This document shows positions 17,113-26,108 of a stretch of DNA of 35,095 bases, piece after piece. Numbering within the stretch: the stretch's first letter is position 1; each line of letters begins with the position of its first letter. Source of the DNA: Oceanospirillaceae bacterium (GTDB taxonomy: Bacteria > Pseudomonadota > Gammaproteobacteria > Pseudomonadales > Balneatricaceae); contig JABSRA010000048.1 in NCBI GenBank assembly GCA_013215445.1, positions 1 through 35,095 of the forward strand. Reading direction: 5' to 3'. The translations under genes and the position numbers were made by a program. A model generated the notes under the pieces. The model saw only the letters and a list, made by a program, of their open reading frames with translations, ran no database searches and was not told the DNA's origin.

Positions 17113-17913
17113 ATGGATTTGGATATGGATAGTATAGAGACATCCCCCGAACAGTTGTGGCGCACTATACAAGAAGAAGCGCGCAACGAAATGTTAGCAG
17201 AGCCAATGCTCGCCAGCTTTTATCATTCTAGTGTGATCAATCATTCAACCATCAAATCAGCGCTGTCATTCTTATTGGCATTAAAGCTCTCTGATGATGT
17301 GATGTCGCCAGTGTTATTACGTGAAATATTTGAGCAGGCAATGATAGCTGATCCGCTGATGTTAGAGGCCGCTTGCCTAGATTTATTGGCGGTGCGCAGC
17401 CGTGACCCCGCGGTAGAATACAGCTTAAATGTGCTGTTATACCTGAAGGGCTTTCAGGCATTACAAGCGCACAGAGTGGCGCACTGGATGTGGAAAAATA
17501 ATCGCCGTTCGATGGCGCTCTACATTCAACATAGAGTGAGTTCGGTGTTTCAAGTGGATATTCACCCAGCGGCAATCATCGGTCACGGAGTGATGTTTGA
17601 TCATGCCACTGGCATTGTGGTGGGCGAGACTTGTGTGATCGAGAATGACGTCTCAATCTTACAGGGCGTAACCTTAGGCGGCACCGGTAATGAGAGTGGT
17701 GATCGCCACCCGAAAGTCCGCGAGGGGGTTATGATCGGGGCCGGTGCAAAAATCTTCGGTAATATAGAAATTGGCCGCTGTGCAAAAGTGGGTGGTGGCA
17801 GTGTGGTGGTGAATGATGTGCCCGCCTGTAAAACCGTGGTGGGTGTGCCGGCTAAAGTTGTCGGCGACTCCGGTTGTGCAAAACCTGCACTAAACATGGA
17901 TCAACAGTTGTAA
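17113..17913 (+). CDS. cysE: Serine O-acetyltransferase CysE
   Basis: CysE makes O-acetylserine from serine and acetyl-CoA, the first step of cysteine synthesis. The start is uncertain. The frame is open from an ATG at 17062, but alignment in mind with E. coli CysE puts the N-terminus near LWRTIQEEAR, favouring 17113 (AGG nine bases upstream, 266 residues) or 17125. The earlier ATG abuts a repeat element. An N-terminal helical domain (EPMLASFYHS, RDPAVEYSLNVLLYLKGFQALQAHRVAHWMW) precedes the left-handed beta-helix of hexapeptide repeats, with DIHPAAIIGHG, DHATGIVVGET and SILQGVTLGGTG-(N)-ESGDRHPKVREGV. The C-terminal MDQQL suggests the tail that binds cysteine synthase, though it lacks the usual terminal Ile. 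It lies 22 bases upstream of dapB. Confidence 0.93.
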   Translation: MDLDMDSIETSPEQLWRTIQEEARNEMLAEPMLASFYHSSVINHSTIKSALSFLLALKLSDDVMSPVLLREIFEQAMIADPLMLEAACLDLLAVRSRDPAVEYSLNVLLYLKGFQALQAHRVAHWMWKNNRRSMALYIQHRVSSVFQVDIHPAAIIGHGVMFDHATGIVVGETCVIENDVSILQGVTLGGTGNESGDRHPKVREGVMIGAGAKIFGNIEIGRCAKVGGGSVVVNDVPACKTVVGVPAKVVGDSGCAKPALNMDQQL

Positions 17914-17935
17914 CGATAAGCGTTAAAGGCGATAA

Positions 17936-18739
<804 letters not shown>

Positions 18740-18909
18740 TTAACCAGATAGCGGTTGCAAATTTTAGACTTAATAGCTAGATTGGATTAGGGTTTATAGT
18801 TTTAATTTTAAAAATCCGAGCTATTTAGCAAATCTAGGTTTATTATTTGGCCTGAATCTAAAGCACATTTGTGTTTTTCACCTTTTTATCAACAATACAG
18901 GAGTTAACA

Positions 18910-19299
18910 ATGGCTGTGGAAAAGTTCCCCGCTCTTGCTGAAATGGGTTTTGAAGATCCCTCGGACATCGATCGTTATACCACACGCATTGAGGGTGATA
19001 TCGATATTTTGAAGGTGTATCACCGTCGCCAGCAAGGCGAGTGGATGACCAAGAGTAAGAAATTCAAATTTAAGCGTTTACACAAAAAACTCAGAGTGAA
19101 CGAGGGCCTCACTGCTTTTCGTGATACCACAGAATCATCGCCTTTCTTTTTGAAAGCGATTACTGAGTTGGACAAGCTCGTGGCAAGTGACAGAACTTCC
19201 AAGGCTAAGAAAGAAGATATATTGGAAGAAATGGAACATTTAAATCGGGTTGTGTCGCGCAAGATAGAAGATTTAAGACGTCAAATCGAAGAGCTGTAA
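18910..19299 (+). CDS. DUF3461 family protein
   Basis: This 129-residue soluble protein has unknown function. The ATG at 18910 is preceded by CAGGAG seven bases away. A longer frame from 18871 adds an unlikely hydrophobic leader. Its sequence pattern, FPALAEMGFEDPSDIDRYTTRIEGDIDILKVYHRR then KSKKFKFKR (from residue 5), matches the conserved N-terminus of DUF3461 proteins of gammaproteobacteria. The C-terminal half (about 85-129) is charged and probably a coiled-coil helix. It is followed by an intrinsic terminator, so it is likely monocistronic. Confidence 0.8.
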   Translation: MAVEKFPALAEMGFEDPSDIDRYTTRIEGDIDILKVYHRRQQGEWMTKSKKFKFKRLHKKLRVNEGLTAFRDTTESSPFFLKAITELDKLVASDRTSKAKKEDILEEMEHLNRVVSRKIEDLRRQIEEL

Positions 19300-19316
19300 T
19301 CTCGCTCTGCTAGACC

Positions 19317-19350
19317 AAGCACTTGCCGATCAGATCGCCAGGTGCTTTTT
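19317..19350 (+). terminator. Intrinsic terminator after the DUF3461 gene
   Basis: AAGCACTTG (19317-19325) pairs with CAGGTGCTT (19339-19347, one G-U) and is followed by TTT. The inner segment CGAT-CAG-ATCG can pair further. Confidence 0.8.
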
Positions 19351-19549
19351 ATGGTCAGGACGACCGGTCAGGTTTTTTGTTCCCGACAAAACCTAAGTAC
19401 CTACTTCCCTGTAGGCAAAACGTAAGTGACATGGCAGAATTTTGTTCCCGACAAATTCTAAGTACCTGCATCCCTGCAGGCAACACCAAAGAGCGCATAT
19501 GGTCAGGACGACCGGTATAGCGTAAGTGACAAGGTAGAATATTGTTCCC
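19351..19549. repeat. Dispersed intergenic element, long multi-unit copy
   Basis: Two full units and one partial unit of about 67 bp lie head to tail (19364-19430, 19431-19497, 19498-19549). Each full unit has two small hairpins. The first is AGGTTTT/AAAACCT in unit 1 and AGAATTT/AAATTCT in unit 2. The second is CCTAC/GTAGG and CCTGCA/TGCAGG. The flanking GGTCAGGACGACCGGT occurs twice (19353, 19501). No gene is seen from 19351 to 19819. The remainder after 19549 is unique-looking AT-rich DNA that should hold the Nudix gene promoter. Confidence 0.8.
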
Positions 19550-19819
19550 TTTCCTTAGCCAATAATAAGGCTTTTTGTGGTTTGCCTATCAGTCGCATTC
19601 CAGCAATTATCTTCGCCGCTTGATTGAGGATTGTCAGTGCAGTCCATAATGGTATCTATCTTGAGCAGTGGTTAGATTATTATTTCTTGATCACCGCTTA
19701 AAACACCTCTCTGGGCTATGCTTGCTGTTATACTTTGTGTTTCAGTCAGAACATCATTACCTACAGGTGGTGATAGTTGTGAGAGTGAAAATCTGTTATT
19801 AAGAAAGGCATCAGTTAAT

Positions 19820-20398
19820 ATGTTATCCGCCATCAAACGTCGATTGTTTAATTACCAGAGACGGGAAATCCATGAAAATTTTCCTCAAGCTGGGGTGCTA
19901 ATTGCAATTACAGATGAGCGCTGTCCTAAAGTTGTCTTGACCAAGAGGGCGAGTAGGTTATCTAGTCACAGTGGAGAGATCGCCTTCCCGGGGGGGAAGC
20001 GTGATAAAACCGATACTGATATTACTTTCACCGCCCTGCGCGAGGCACACGAAGAGATTTCCCTGCCGCCTAGCCAAGTATCTGTGCTGACCAACTTAGA
20101 TGATAAGATATCGCTGCATCGCCTAAAAGTAACTCCTTGCGTTGGAGTTATTGCTGCGGATGTTGATTTGATTGCCAGCCCCTCAGAGCTAGATTGTGTG
20201 TTTAAAGTGCCGCTCAGTTTTTTCTTAGATGAAGCGAATCGTATTGATCATCTCAGTGAATATCGGGCGAAAGCTCGTTACGCCCCCTGTTATTTATACG
20301 AAGGGCATTTAATTTGGGGGCTTACCTCTTATATCTTGATGGAATTTTTGAATATCGCGCTATTGGCCGATATAGAATTACAAGTGAGGGCGCACTAG
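19820..20398 (+). CDS. Nudix hydrolase, CoA diphosphatase (NudL/YeaB) type
   Basis: From the ATG at 19820 this is a 192-residue Nudix enzyme. An in-frame ATG at 19718 would add 34 residues that do not look like the family. The Nudix box reads G-x5-D-x7-REAHEEISL after AFPGGKRD, with Asp in place of the first Glu. SxHSGEIAFPGGKRD is the UPF0035/CoA-pyrophosphatase signature that sits just before and into the box. Homologues split CoA and related ADP compounds into 3',5'-ADP and phosphopantetheine. A weak or absent Shine-Dalgarno leaves the start uncertain. Confidence 0.85.
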   Translation: MLSAIKRRLFNYQRREIHENFPQAGVLIAITDERCPKVVLTKRASRLSSHSGEIAFPGGKRDKTDTDITFTALREAHEEISLPPSQVSVLTNLDDKISLHRLKVTPCVGVIAADVDLIASPSELDCVFKVPLSFFLDEANRIDHLSEYRAKARYAPCYLYEGHLIWGLTSYILMEFLNIALLADIELQVRAH

Positions 20399-20595
20399 TA
20401 TCCTCTGATATGCTCTCGCTGATTAATTTGTGCTTAATATTGACGATAATTGCTAACAAATGCTGATTAATTTTAAATTTAGCGCTCTGTTTGAGTTACA
20501 TTCAGATCATTTGTTCTATTATTTGGTCTATACCATTATCAGCCAGTTTGTTTATTAGCACAGTCTTTACTAAATTCATTTTAGGATATGTAGTC

Positions 20596-21759
20596 ATGGA
20601 TTTTAAAAAATGCCTTACCGAATTAGCCACCAGAGATGGATCCGATTTATATCTTTCGACAGGTGCTTCTCCCAGCGCTAAATTTCAAGGTGAATTAACT
20701 GCCTTAAGTGATGAAAAGATCGGGGTCGGTGATCTAGAAGTGATTGCCCGCGACATTATGGACGATCAACAGTGGGCGCTATTTCAGCAAGAGCTGGAAA
20801 TGAACTTGGCTATTTCCATTCCTCAAGTGGGCCGTTTTCGGGTAAATATTTTTAAACAGCGCAATCAGTATGCGCTGGTGGCTCGCAACATTAAAAGCGA
20901 GATTCCCACCCTTGCAGAGCTGGGTTTGCCAGAGCATCTTAAAGAGGTGGTGATGAGTCAACGTGGCTTGATTTTGTTCGTCGGTGCCACAGGGTCGGGG
21001 AAGTCAACCTCATTAGCTGCGCTACTCGATCATAGAAACACCCATGCTGGTGGGCATATTATAACTATTGAAGATCCGATTGAATTTATTCATCGCCACA
21101 AAAAATCAATCGTTAACCAGCGAGAAGTTGGGGTGGATACGCGTAGTTTCGAAAGTGCTTTGGTCAATACTTTGAGACAGGCGCCCGATGTTATTTTAAT
21201 TGGGGAAGTACGTGATAGAGAGACGATGGAACACTGTTTGGATTTTTCTGAAACGGGTCACTTAGCCATATCAACGCTACATGCGAATAATGCCAACCAG
21301 GCACTGGATAGAATTATTAATTTTTTCTCAGAGGAAAGACGCTCGCAGGTGCTCACCGATTTGGCGCTTAATATGAAAGCTATTATCTCTCAGCGACTGG
21401 TTAAAACGTTAGATGGCAAGCGTACCGCGGCCATAGAAATCTTGCTCAATACCTCCACTATTCGCGATTTAATCCACAAGGGAGATGTTGAGGGTATTAA
21501 AGAGATAATGGAAAAATCAGAGAATTTAGGCATGATGACTTTTGATTCATCGCTGTATAAGTTGGTAAAATCCGGTAAAATAAGCGAGCAAGAAGCACTT
21601 AAGCATGCTGATTCTGTTAATAATTTACGATTGCGTTTAAAGTTGCGAGAGGACGGTAAAAATCAAGCGGAGCTTAGCCAACCGATCGTCAACGACACTG
21701 AAGAGTCAGCGGAACAACCTAAACCAGATGCGCCGTCATCTCGGTTCGAACTACTATAA
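20596..21759 (+). CDS. pilU: Type IV pilus retraction ATPase, PilU-like
   Basis: This 387-residue cytoplasmic hexameric ATPase of the PilT/PilU family powers pilus retraction. The ATG at 20596 has AGGA nine bases upstream. A longer frame from 20491 adds a hydrophobic stretch not seen in the family. The start MDFKKCLTELATRDGSDLYLSTGA is PilU-like. Walker A is GATGSGKST, the Asp box is THAGGHIITIEDPIEF, Walker B is VILIGEVRDRETME and the His box is TGHLAISTLHANNA. The C-terminal tail beyond about residue 345 is longer and more charged than in PilT. pilT itself is not adjacent (it is usually upstream), so PilU rather than PilT is a judgement from sequence flavour. Confidence 0.85.
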   Translation: MDFKKCLTELATRDGSDLYLSTGASPSAKFQGELTALSDEKIGVGDLEVIARDIMDDQQWALFQQELEMNLAISIPQVGRFRVNIFKQRNQYALVARNIKSEIPTLAELGLPEHLKEVVMSQRGLILFVGATGSGKSTSLAALLDHRNTHAGGHIITIEDPIEFIHRHKKSIVNQREVGVDTRSFESALVNTLRQAPDVILIGEVRDRETMEHCLDFSETGHLAISTLHANNANQALDRIINFFSEERRSQVLTDLALNMKAIISQRLVKTLDGKRTAAIEILLNTSTIRDLIHKGDVEGIKEIMEKSENLGMMTFDSSLYKLVKSGKISEQEALKHADSVNNLRLRLKLREDGKNQAELSQPIVNDTEESAEQPKPDAPSSRFELL

Positions 21760-21773
21760 ATTGATAGATTAAA

Positions 21774-22181
21774 ATGAATGAAATTGTCGAAGAGTTAAGA
21801 GAAAAAAACCAAGATAGATTTGCCTCCATGGAGCTACCAGATGAAGATGATTTGGTGATAGTGCAAGAGCAATTATTGCTGCACTTGCCCATGGACTTAA
21901 AAGATTTTTTGTTGACTGTCAGTGATGTTGTCTACGGCGCTATTACCCCTGTGACCGTCACCGATGAACATGCGGCTAGTCACCTTCCTGAAATGGCCTC
22001 TGTCGCTTGGGATCGAGGCATGCCGAGAGAGTACCTGCCTATCTGTGAACATTTAGGGGGCTATTATTTTATCGCGCAAGAGGGTTACGTCAGCCTCTGG
22101 CTACCTGCAGTGGGCGTCGATAAACAATACCACTGGGATTCCATGTGGGACTGGTGTGAAAATGTCTGGTTAAAAAGTTAA
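21774..22181 (+). CDS. SMI1/KNR4 (SUKH) family protein
   Basis: This 135-residue acidic protein starts 14 bases after the PilU stop. It shows the SUKH pattern: an N-terminal helix with P-x-x-LKDFLL (residues about 39-47), then GYYFIAQEGYVSLWL and a C-terminal WDSMWDWCENVW. SUKH proteins are often immunity proteins to secreted toxins, but single-domain chromosomal members near housekeeping genes occur in many gammaproteobacteria and no toxin is present here. Its 3' end overlaps the convergent lnt gene by 12 bases. Function unknown. Confidence 0.75.
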   Translation: MNEIVEELREKNQDRFASMELPDEDDLVIVQEQLLLHLPMDLKDFLLTVSDVVYGAITPVTVTDEHAASHLPEMASVAWDRGMPREYLPICEHLGGYYFIAQEGYVSLWLPAVGVDKQYHWDSMWDWCENVWLKS

Positions 22182-23660
22182 TCTGCTGTTCCTGTTCTTA
22201 AGCGCACCGAATATTAGCAGCACAAAATAGAGACTAATCAACGGCCATTGACCGATTCTTTGGTAGGGGGTTAAGCCCTGCATAGGTTGCACCTCTCCCA
22301 TAAGTACTGCCGCTTGGTATCTAGGTGCTATTTTTACTACTTTACCTTGTGGATTGACGATGGCGCTGATGCCATTATTAGCACTGCGTATCAACCAGCG
22401 CCCGTTCTCGAGCGCGCGCATTCTCGCCATCTGAAAGTGTTGGTCGGGGCCTATCGAATGGCTAAACCAGGTGTCGTTAGATAAAGTTAAGATTAAATCG
22501 GCATTTTTGCTGTACTGCCTAACCAATTCTGGGTAGGCGATCTCGTAACAAATCGCGGTACTGTAACGATAATTTCCGACTTTTAGCAATGCCTGATTAG
22601 CAACCTTGGGGCGACTGAAGGTAAAGTCCGGTATATTTAAAAAATTAAATAACTCTCTAAAACTTTCCTGCAGCGGGATATATTCACCAAAGGGCACGAG
22701 CCGCTGTTTATGGTAAATGGTGCCCTCGGTAAGATTGAAGATTGAGTTGTGGATGCGCCGACCCTGAGGGTGGTCAGGGTCAAGCACTTTGCTGGGGATG
22801 CCGCTGATCAAGGAACCGCCTAAACTAGCTTGCCTCTCAACCAGCGGCGCCAAATAGTCGGCGACGTCGGCATACAAGCTAGGAATGGCTGTCTCTGGCC
22901 AAATAATCACATTACGACCGAGCAATGGCAAGGTAGTGCGATAGTATTGACTTAAAATCTGATCTAGATATTGTCTGTTCCACTTGGTTAGTTGCGGGAT
23001 ATTGGGTTGCAATATAGCGATCGAGATTGGCTCTCCGGACTTTTCGGTCCAATCTTTGGGGGTTAGGTAGCTCACTAACAGGGCGATGGCTAGCATGCTG
23101 ATAGGTATGGCTAGGACGCGTTTGGTTGGGTTCTCAAAGGCGTGTGCGAGGGCTAGGCTGATACTGATGATAATGGCTGAGCTGAGCCATACGCCCCCTA
23201 TAGAGGCTAACGCAGAGAGTGGGGTGTCTATGGTCGCGTAACCGAGATATAGCCAGGGGAAGCCGGTTAACAGCCAGCTGCGTAGCCATTCAAATAACAA
23301 CCAGAGTACGCCAAAACTGAGGGCGCTGTAACGGCGCGAAAAATATTTTTGGTAGAGATAAATTTGGCCTAAAAACAACACTGCCAAGGCGGCGCAAAAG
23401 GTAAAAGTGAGTAGTGCAGCTATCGGTGCCGGTGTGTATCCATAGGTGTGGATACTCACGTACACCCAGGAGATGCCGCTGCCGAAGAAACCTAAACCAA
23501 ACAGCCATCCCAGCAGGATAGCCTGTTTAATACTGCGGTTTTTTAACAGTAGATAGAGTGCCCCCGGGGTGATGAGGGCAATAGCATAAAGATCAAAAGG
23601 GGCAAAGGATAGGGTGGTGATTGCACCACAGCTGAGCGCCAAAAAAGCCCGTAATCGCAT
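22170..23660 (-). CDS. lnt: Apolipoprotein N-acyltransferase
   Basis: Lnt adds the third acyl chain to the N-terminal Cys of lipoproteins in the inner membrane. The 496-residue protein has about seven hydrophobic segments in the N-terminal half and one near the C-terminus, framing the periplasmic nitrilase-like domain. The catalytic triad is visible: Glu in IIWPETAIPSLY, Lys in YHKQRLVPFGEYIP and Cys in AICYEIAYPELV. It begins three bases after the corC stop, so it is translated from the miaB-ybeZ-ybeY-corC-lnt transcript. It acts on lipoproteins such as the ones encoded in this window (BamE and others). Confidence 0.96.
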   Translation of the reverse strand: MRLRAFLALSCGAITTLSFAPFDLYAIALITPGALYLLLKNRSIKQAILLGWLFGLGFFGSGISWVYVSIHTYGYTPAPIAALLTFTFCAALAVLFLGQIYLYQKYFSRRYSALSFGVLWLLFEWLRSWLLTGFPWLYLGYATIDTPLSALASIGGVWLSSAIIISISLALAHAFENPTKRVLAIPISMLAIALLVSYLTPKDWTEKSGEPISIAILQPNIPQLTKWNRQYLDQILSQYYRTTLPLLGRNVIIWPETAIPSLYADVADYLAPLVERQASLGGSLISGIPSKVLDPDHPQGRRIHNSIFNLTEGTIYHKQRLVPFGEYIPLQESFRELFNFLNIPDFTFSRPKVANQALLKVGNYRYSTAICYEIAYPELVRQYSKNADLILTLSNDTWFSHSIGPDQHFQMARMRALENGRWLIRSANNGISAIVNPQGKVVKIAPRYQAAVLMGEVQPMQGLTPYQRIGQWPLISLYFVLLIFGALKNRNSRLTF

Positions 23661-23663
23661 CGG

Positions 23664-24503
23664 CTATTTAATCACTCTGGTTACTTGCAGTAATCTAATG
23701 CGGCGGTTTTCTGAAGAGAGGATTTTGAAGATAAAACCATCGATTTCAATCTCTTCATCTTTTTGCGGTAGGTGGCCGAAGCGTTTCGTGACGATGCCGC
23801 CGACAGTATTGAACGCGTATTCATCAAATGAGCTACCGAAAAATTCATCAAAGTCTTCGAGTTCGGTGAGTGCCTTCACCAAAAAAGCATTGTCATCAAA
23901 GGGGCGGATATTGCCGTCGTCTTCGACTAGGTCGTGCTCGTCTTCTATTTCACCGACAATTTGCTCTAATACGTCTTCGATGGTGATGAGTCCGGCAATG
24001 CCGCCATATTCGTCGACAACAATGGCCAGGTGGCTGCGGGTGGCTCTAAACTCTTTCAGTAAGATGTTGAGGCGCTTGCTCTCGGGGATAAAATTAACCT
24101 TGCGTAATTTATCTTGTACGGTGAATTCTTGCTCGCTATTCTCCAGTAAATTCGGCAGTAGATCTTTGGCGAGCAAGACGCCAATGATGTCGTCAGGACT
24201 CTTGCCTACCACTGGGAATCTTGAATGCGCACTGGAGATGATCGTCGGCAGAAATTCTTTGAGGGTCTGGTTTGCTTCAACCACCACCATTTTTGAGCGC
24301 GGTACCATGATGTCACGCACTTGCAGATCTGCAACTTGCATGGCACCTTTGATAATGGTGAGTGCTTCTTGATCTAATAAATTATCTTCAACAGCTTCCT
24401 CGATAACGTCGAGAACTTCCTGTCTGGTTTTAGGATCAAAAGATAAAGCTTGGGCGAGGCGCCCAAATATACTTCGTGGTTTTTCTGATCGATCTTCGCT
24501 CAT
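23664..24503 (-). CDS. corC: CorC/YbeX, CBS-domain protein
   Basis: This 279-residue cytosolic protein has a short N-terminal region (RSIFGRLAQALSFDPKTRQEVLDVIEEAVEDNLLD), two CBS domains (about 70-185; VRDIMVPRSKMVVVEAN and RSHLAIVVDEYGGIAGLITIEDVLEQIVGEIEDEHD), and a C-terminal CorC_HlyC domain with VGGIVTKRFGHLPQKDEEIEIDGF. E. coli CorC/YbeX was linked to Co/Mg efflux and more recently to ribosome metabolism. It lacks the DUF21 membrane domain of CorB. It lies between ybeY and lnt as in E. coli. Confidence 0.94.
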   Translation of the reverse strand: MSEDRSEKPRSIFGRLAQALSFDPKTRQEVLDVIEEAVEDNLLDQEALTIIKGAMQVADLQVRDIMVPRSKMVVVEANQTLKEFLPTIISSAHSRFPVVGKSPDDIIGVLLAKDLLPNLLENSEQEFTVQDKLRKVNFIPESKRLNILLKEFRATRSHLAIVVDEYGGIAGLITIEDVLEQIVGEIEDEHDLVEDDGNIRPFDDNAFLVKALTELEDFDEFFGSSFDEYAFNTVGGIVTKRFGHLPQKDEEIEIDGFIFKILSSENRRIRLLQVTRVIK

Positions 24504-24552
24504 GGTGTTTATTGCGCTCCGCGCTGTAATAATAATGAATTAATGGGGTGAA

Positions 24553-25014
24553 TTATTCGCTTAAATAAGGATCGGTAATCTGCAGCTTTGCCAGCAAATC
24601 ACGCTCTAGCTGTTCCATTTCCAGTGCCTCTTGCTCTTCTATGTGGTCAAAGCCAAGCAGATGCAAGGTGCCGTGGATAACCATGTGTGCCCAGTGATCA
24701 AAAAGCTGCTTGCCCTGTTGCTCAGCCTCGACTGCAACCACTGGCGCGCAGATGACTAAATCACCGAGTATCTCAGTGTCAGCGCTGACGCACTCGGGCA
24801 TTTCAAAGCTAAAAGATAACACATTAGTGGGCTTGTCTTGGCCTCGGTAGTCGCAGTTTAAGGATTGGCTCTCAGACGAGTCGACAATGCGGATACAGAG
24901 CGAAAAGTGCTGTGGATAGGCAGCTAGCGCCGTATCTACCCACCCTTGTAGTTGTACTTCGCTGGGTAGCTCGGTGGTCTCTATGGCAAATTGAACATCG
25001 ACAGCTGTGTTCAT
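24553..25014 (-). CDS. ybeY: Endoribonuclease YbeY
   Basis: YbeY is a metal-dependent RNase involved in 16S rRNA maturation and 70S quality control. The 153-residue protein has the zinc-binding HGTLHLLGFDH motif (H-x3-H-x5-H) near residues 113-123, preceded by the RGQDKPTNVLSFSFE block and LGDLVICAPVV. The start codon overlaps the ybeZ stop by four bases, so the two are translationally coupled. Confidence 0.95.
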   Translation of the reverse strand: MNTAVDVQFAIETTELPSEVQLQGWVDTALAAYPQHFSLCIRIVDSSESQSLNCDYRGQDKPTNVLSFSFEMPECVSADTEILGDLVICAPVVAVEAEQQGKQLFDHWAHMVIHGTLHLLGFDHIEEQEALEMEQLERDLLAKLQITDPYLSE

Positions 25015-26039
25015 CTGGTGACTGTCAGTTGGTGAGGGGGTGTGCTCTTGCGTAGATCGTAACGATCATAGGCCTCGACAATATGTTGCACCAAATGGTG
25101 GCGAACGACGTCTTTGGGGGAGAAATAATTGAACCCTATACCCTCAACACCATCGAGCACTTCAGCGGCGTGGCGCAAGCCTGAAGGCGTACCTTTAGGT
25201 AAATCAATTTGGGTGACATCCCCAGTGATCACTGCAGTAGAGCCAAAACCAATCCGGGTTAGAAACATTTTCATCTGCTCGCGGGTGGTATTTTGGCTTT
25301 CATCTAAGATGACAAATGAGTTATTTAAGGTGCGACCGCGCATGTAGGCGAGGGGGGCAACTTCAATGACATGACGTTCAATCAATTTAGCGACACGTTC
25401 AAAACCAAGCATTTCAAATAGTGCATCGTAGAGAGGGCGCAGATAAGGATCGACTTTTTGGGCTAAATCACCCGGTAAAAAGCCGAGTTTTTCACCGGCT
25501 TCTACCGCGGGGCGCACCAACAAGATACGTTCAACTTGTTCTTTTTCGAGGGCTTCAACTGCACAGGCAACCGCCAGATAAGTTTTGCCGGTGCCGGCGG
25601 GGCCAATCCCAAAATTAATATCGTGGGTGAAAATAGAACGCACATATTTTTGCTGATTGGGACCGCGTGGTTTTACCATGATTTTTCGGGCGCGGATGAT
25701 CAGTCCCGCATCGAATTCATCTGCAGCGCTGCTAAGATCTTGCTCAATACCCGATTGCTGTAAGCTGAGATGGACTTGTTCTAAGTTTATCTCTCGCCCC
25801 TCGCAGGCATCAAGGTACATCTGTTTCAATAGTTGCACCACTTTTTTGACCAGGCTGGCTTCACCGGTCACTTGAAAGTCAGTGCTGCGGTTACTGATGA
25901 TCACATTGAGCCGTTTTTCAATCAGTTTAAGGTGCTCATTGTACTGTCCACAGAGATTGGCAAGTGCCGATGTATCACTGTGTGACAAAGTGAAACTTAA
26001 TGATTCACTGTTGTTCAATAGGTTTTCTCCTAAAGCCAT
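25011..26039 (-). CDS. ybeZ: PhoH-like ATPase YbeZ
   Basis: This 342-residue PhoH-family P-loop ATPase is thought to act with YbeY in RNA metabolism. It has an N-terminal KH-like region (about 30-75), Walker A GPAGTGKT, RPAVEAGEKLGFLPGDL, and Walker B FVILDESQNTTREQMKMFLTR followed by TGDVTQIDLP. The annotated ATG at 26039 has no Shine-Dalgarno. A TTG at codon 8 (26018) has AGGAG eight bases upstream and may be the true start. A TATAAT at 26057-26052 would place transcription initiation within a few bases of the ATG, which also favours the inner start. Confidence 0.93.
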   Translation of the reverse strand: MALGENLLNNSESLSFTLSHSDTSALANLCGQYNEHLKLIEKRLNVIISNRSTDFQVTGEASLVKKVVQLLKQMYLDACEGREINLEQVHLSLQQSGIEQDLSSAADEFDAGLIIRARKIMVKPRGPNQQKYVRSIFTHDINFGIGPAGTGKTYLAVACAVEALEKEQVERILLVRPAVEAGEKLGFLPGDLAQKVDPYLRPLYDALFEMLGFERVAKLIERHVIEVAPLAYMRGRTLNNSFVILDESQNTTREQMKMFLTRIGFGSTAVITGDVTQIDLPKGTPSGLRHAAEVLDGVEGIGFNYFSPKDVVRHHLVQHIVEAYDRYDLRKSTPPHQLTVTR

Positions 26040-26108
26040 AGATTGAGGATAATTATAGCACGTATCTACTGCTGCTTAATTTTACCCTGACGAATAATCG
26101 CTGTTTTT

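Noticed and set aside
21774..22181. SUKH protein as immunity to a contact-dependent toxin
   Set aside because: No toxin, Rhs or secretion gene is nearby; it lies between pilU and lnt.
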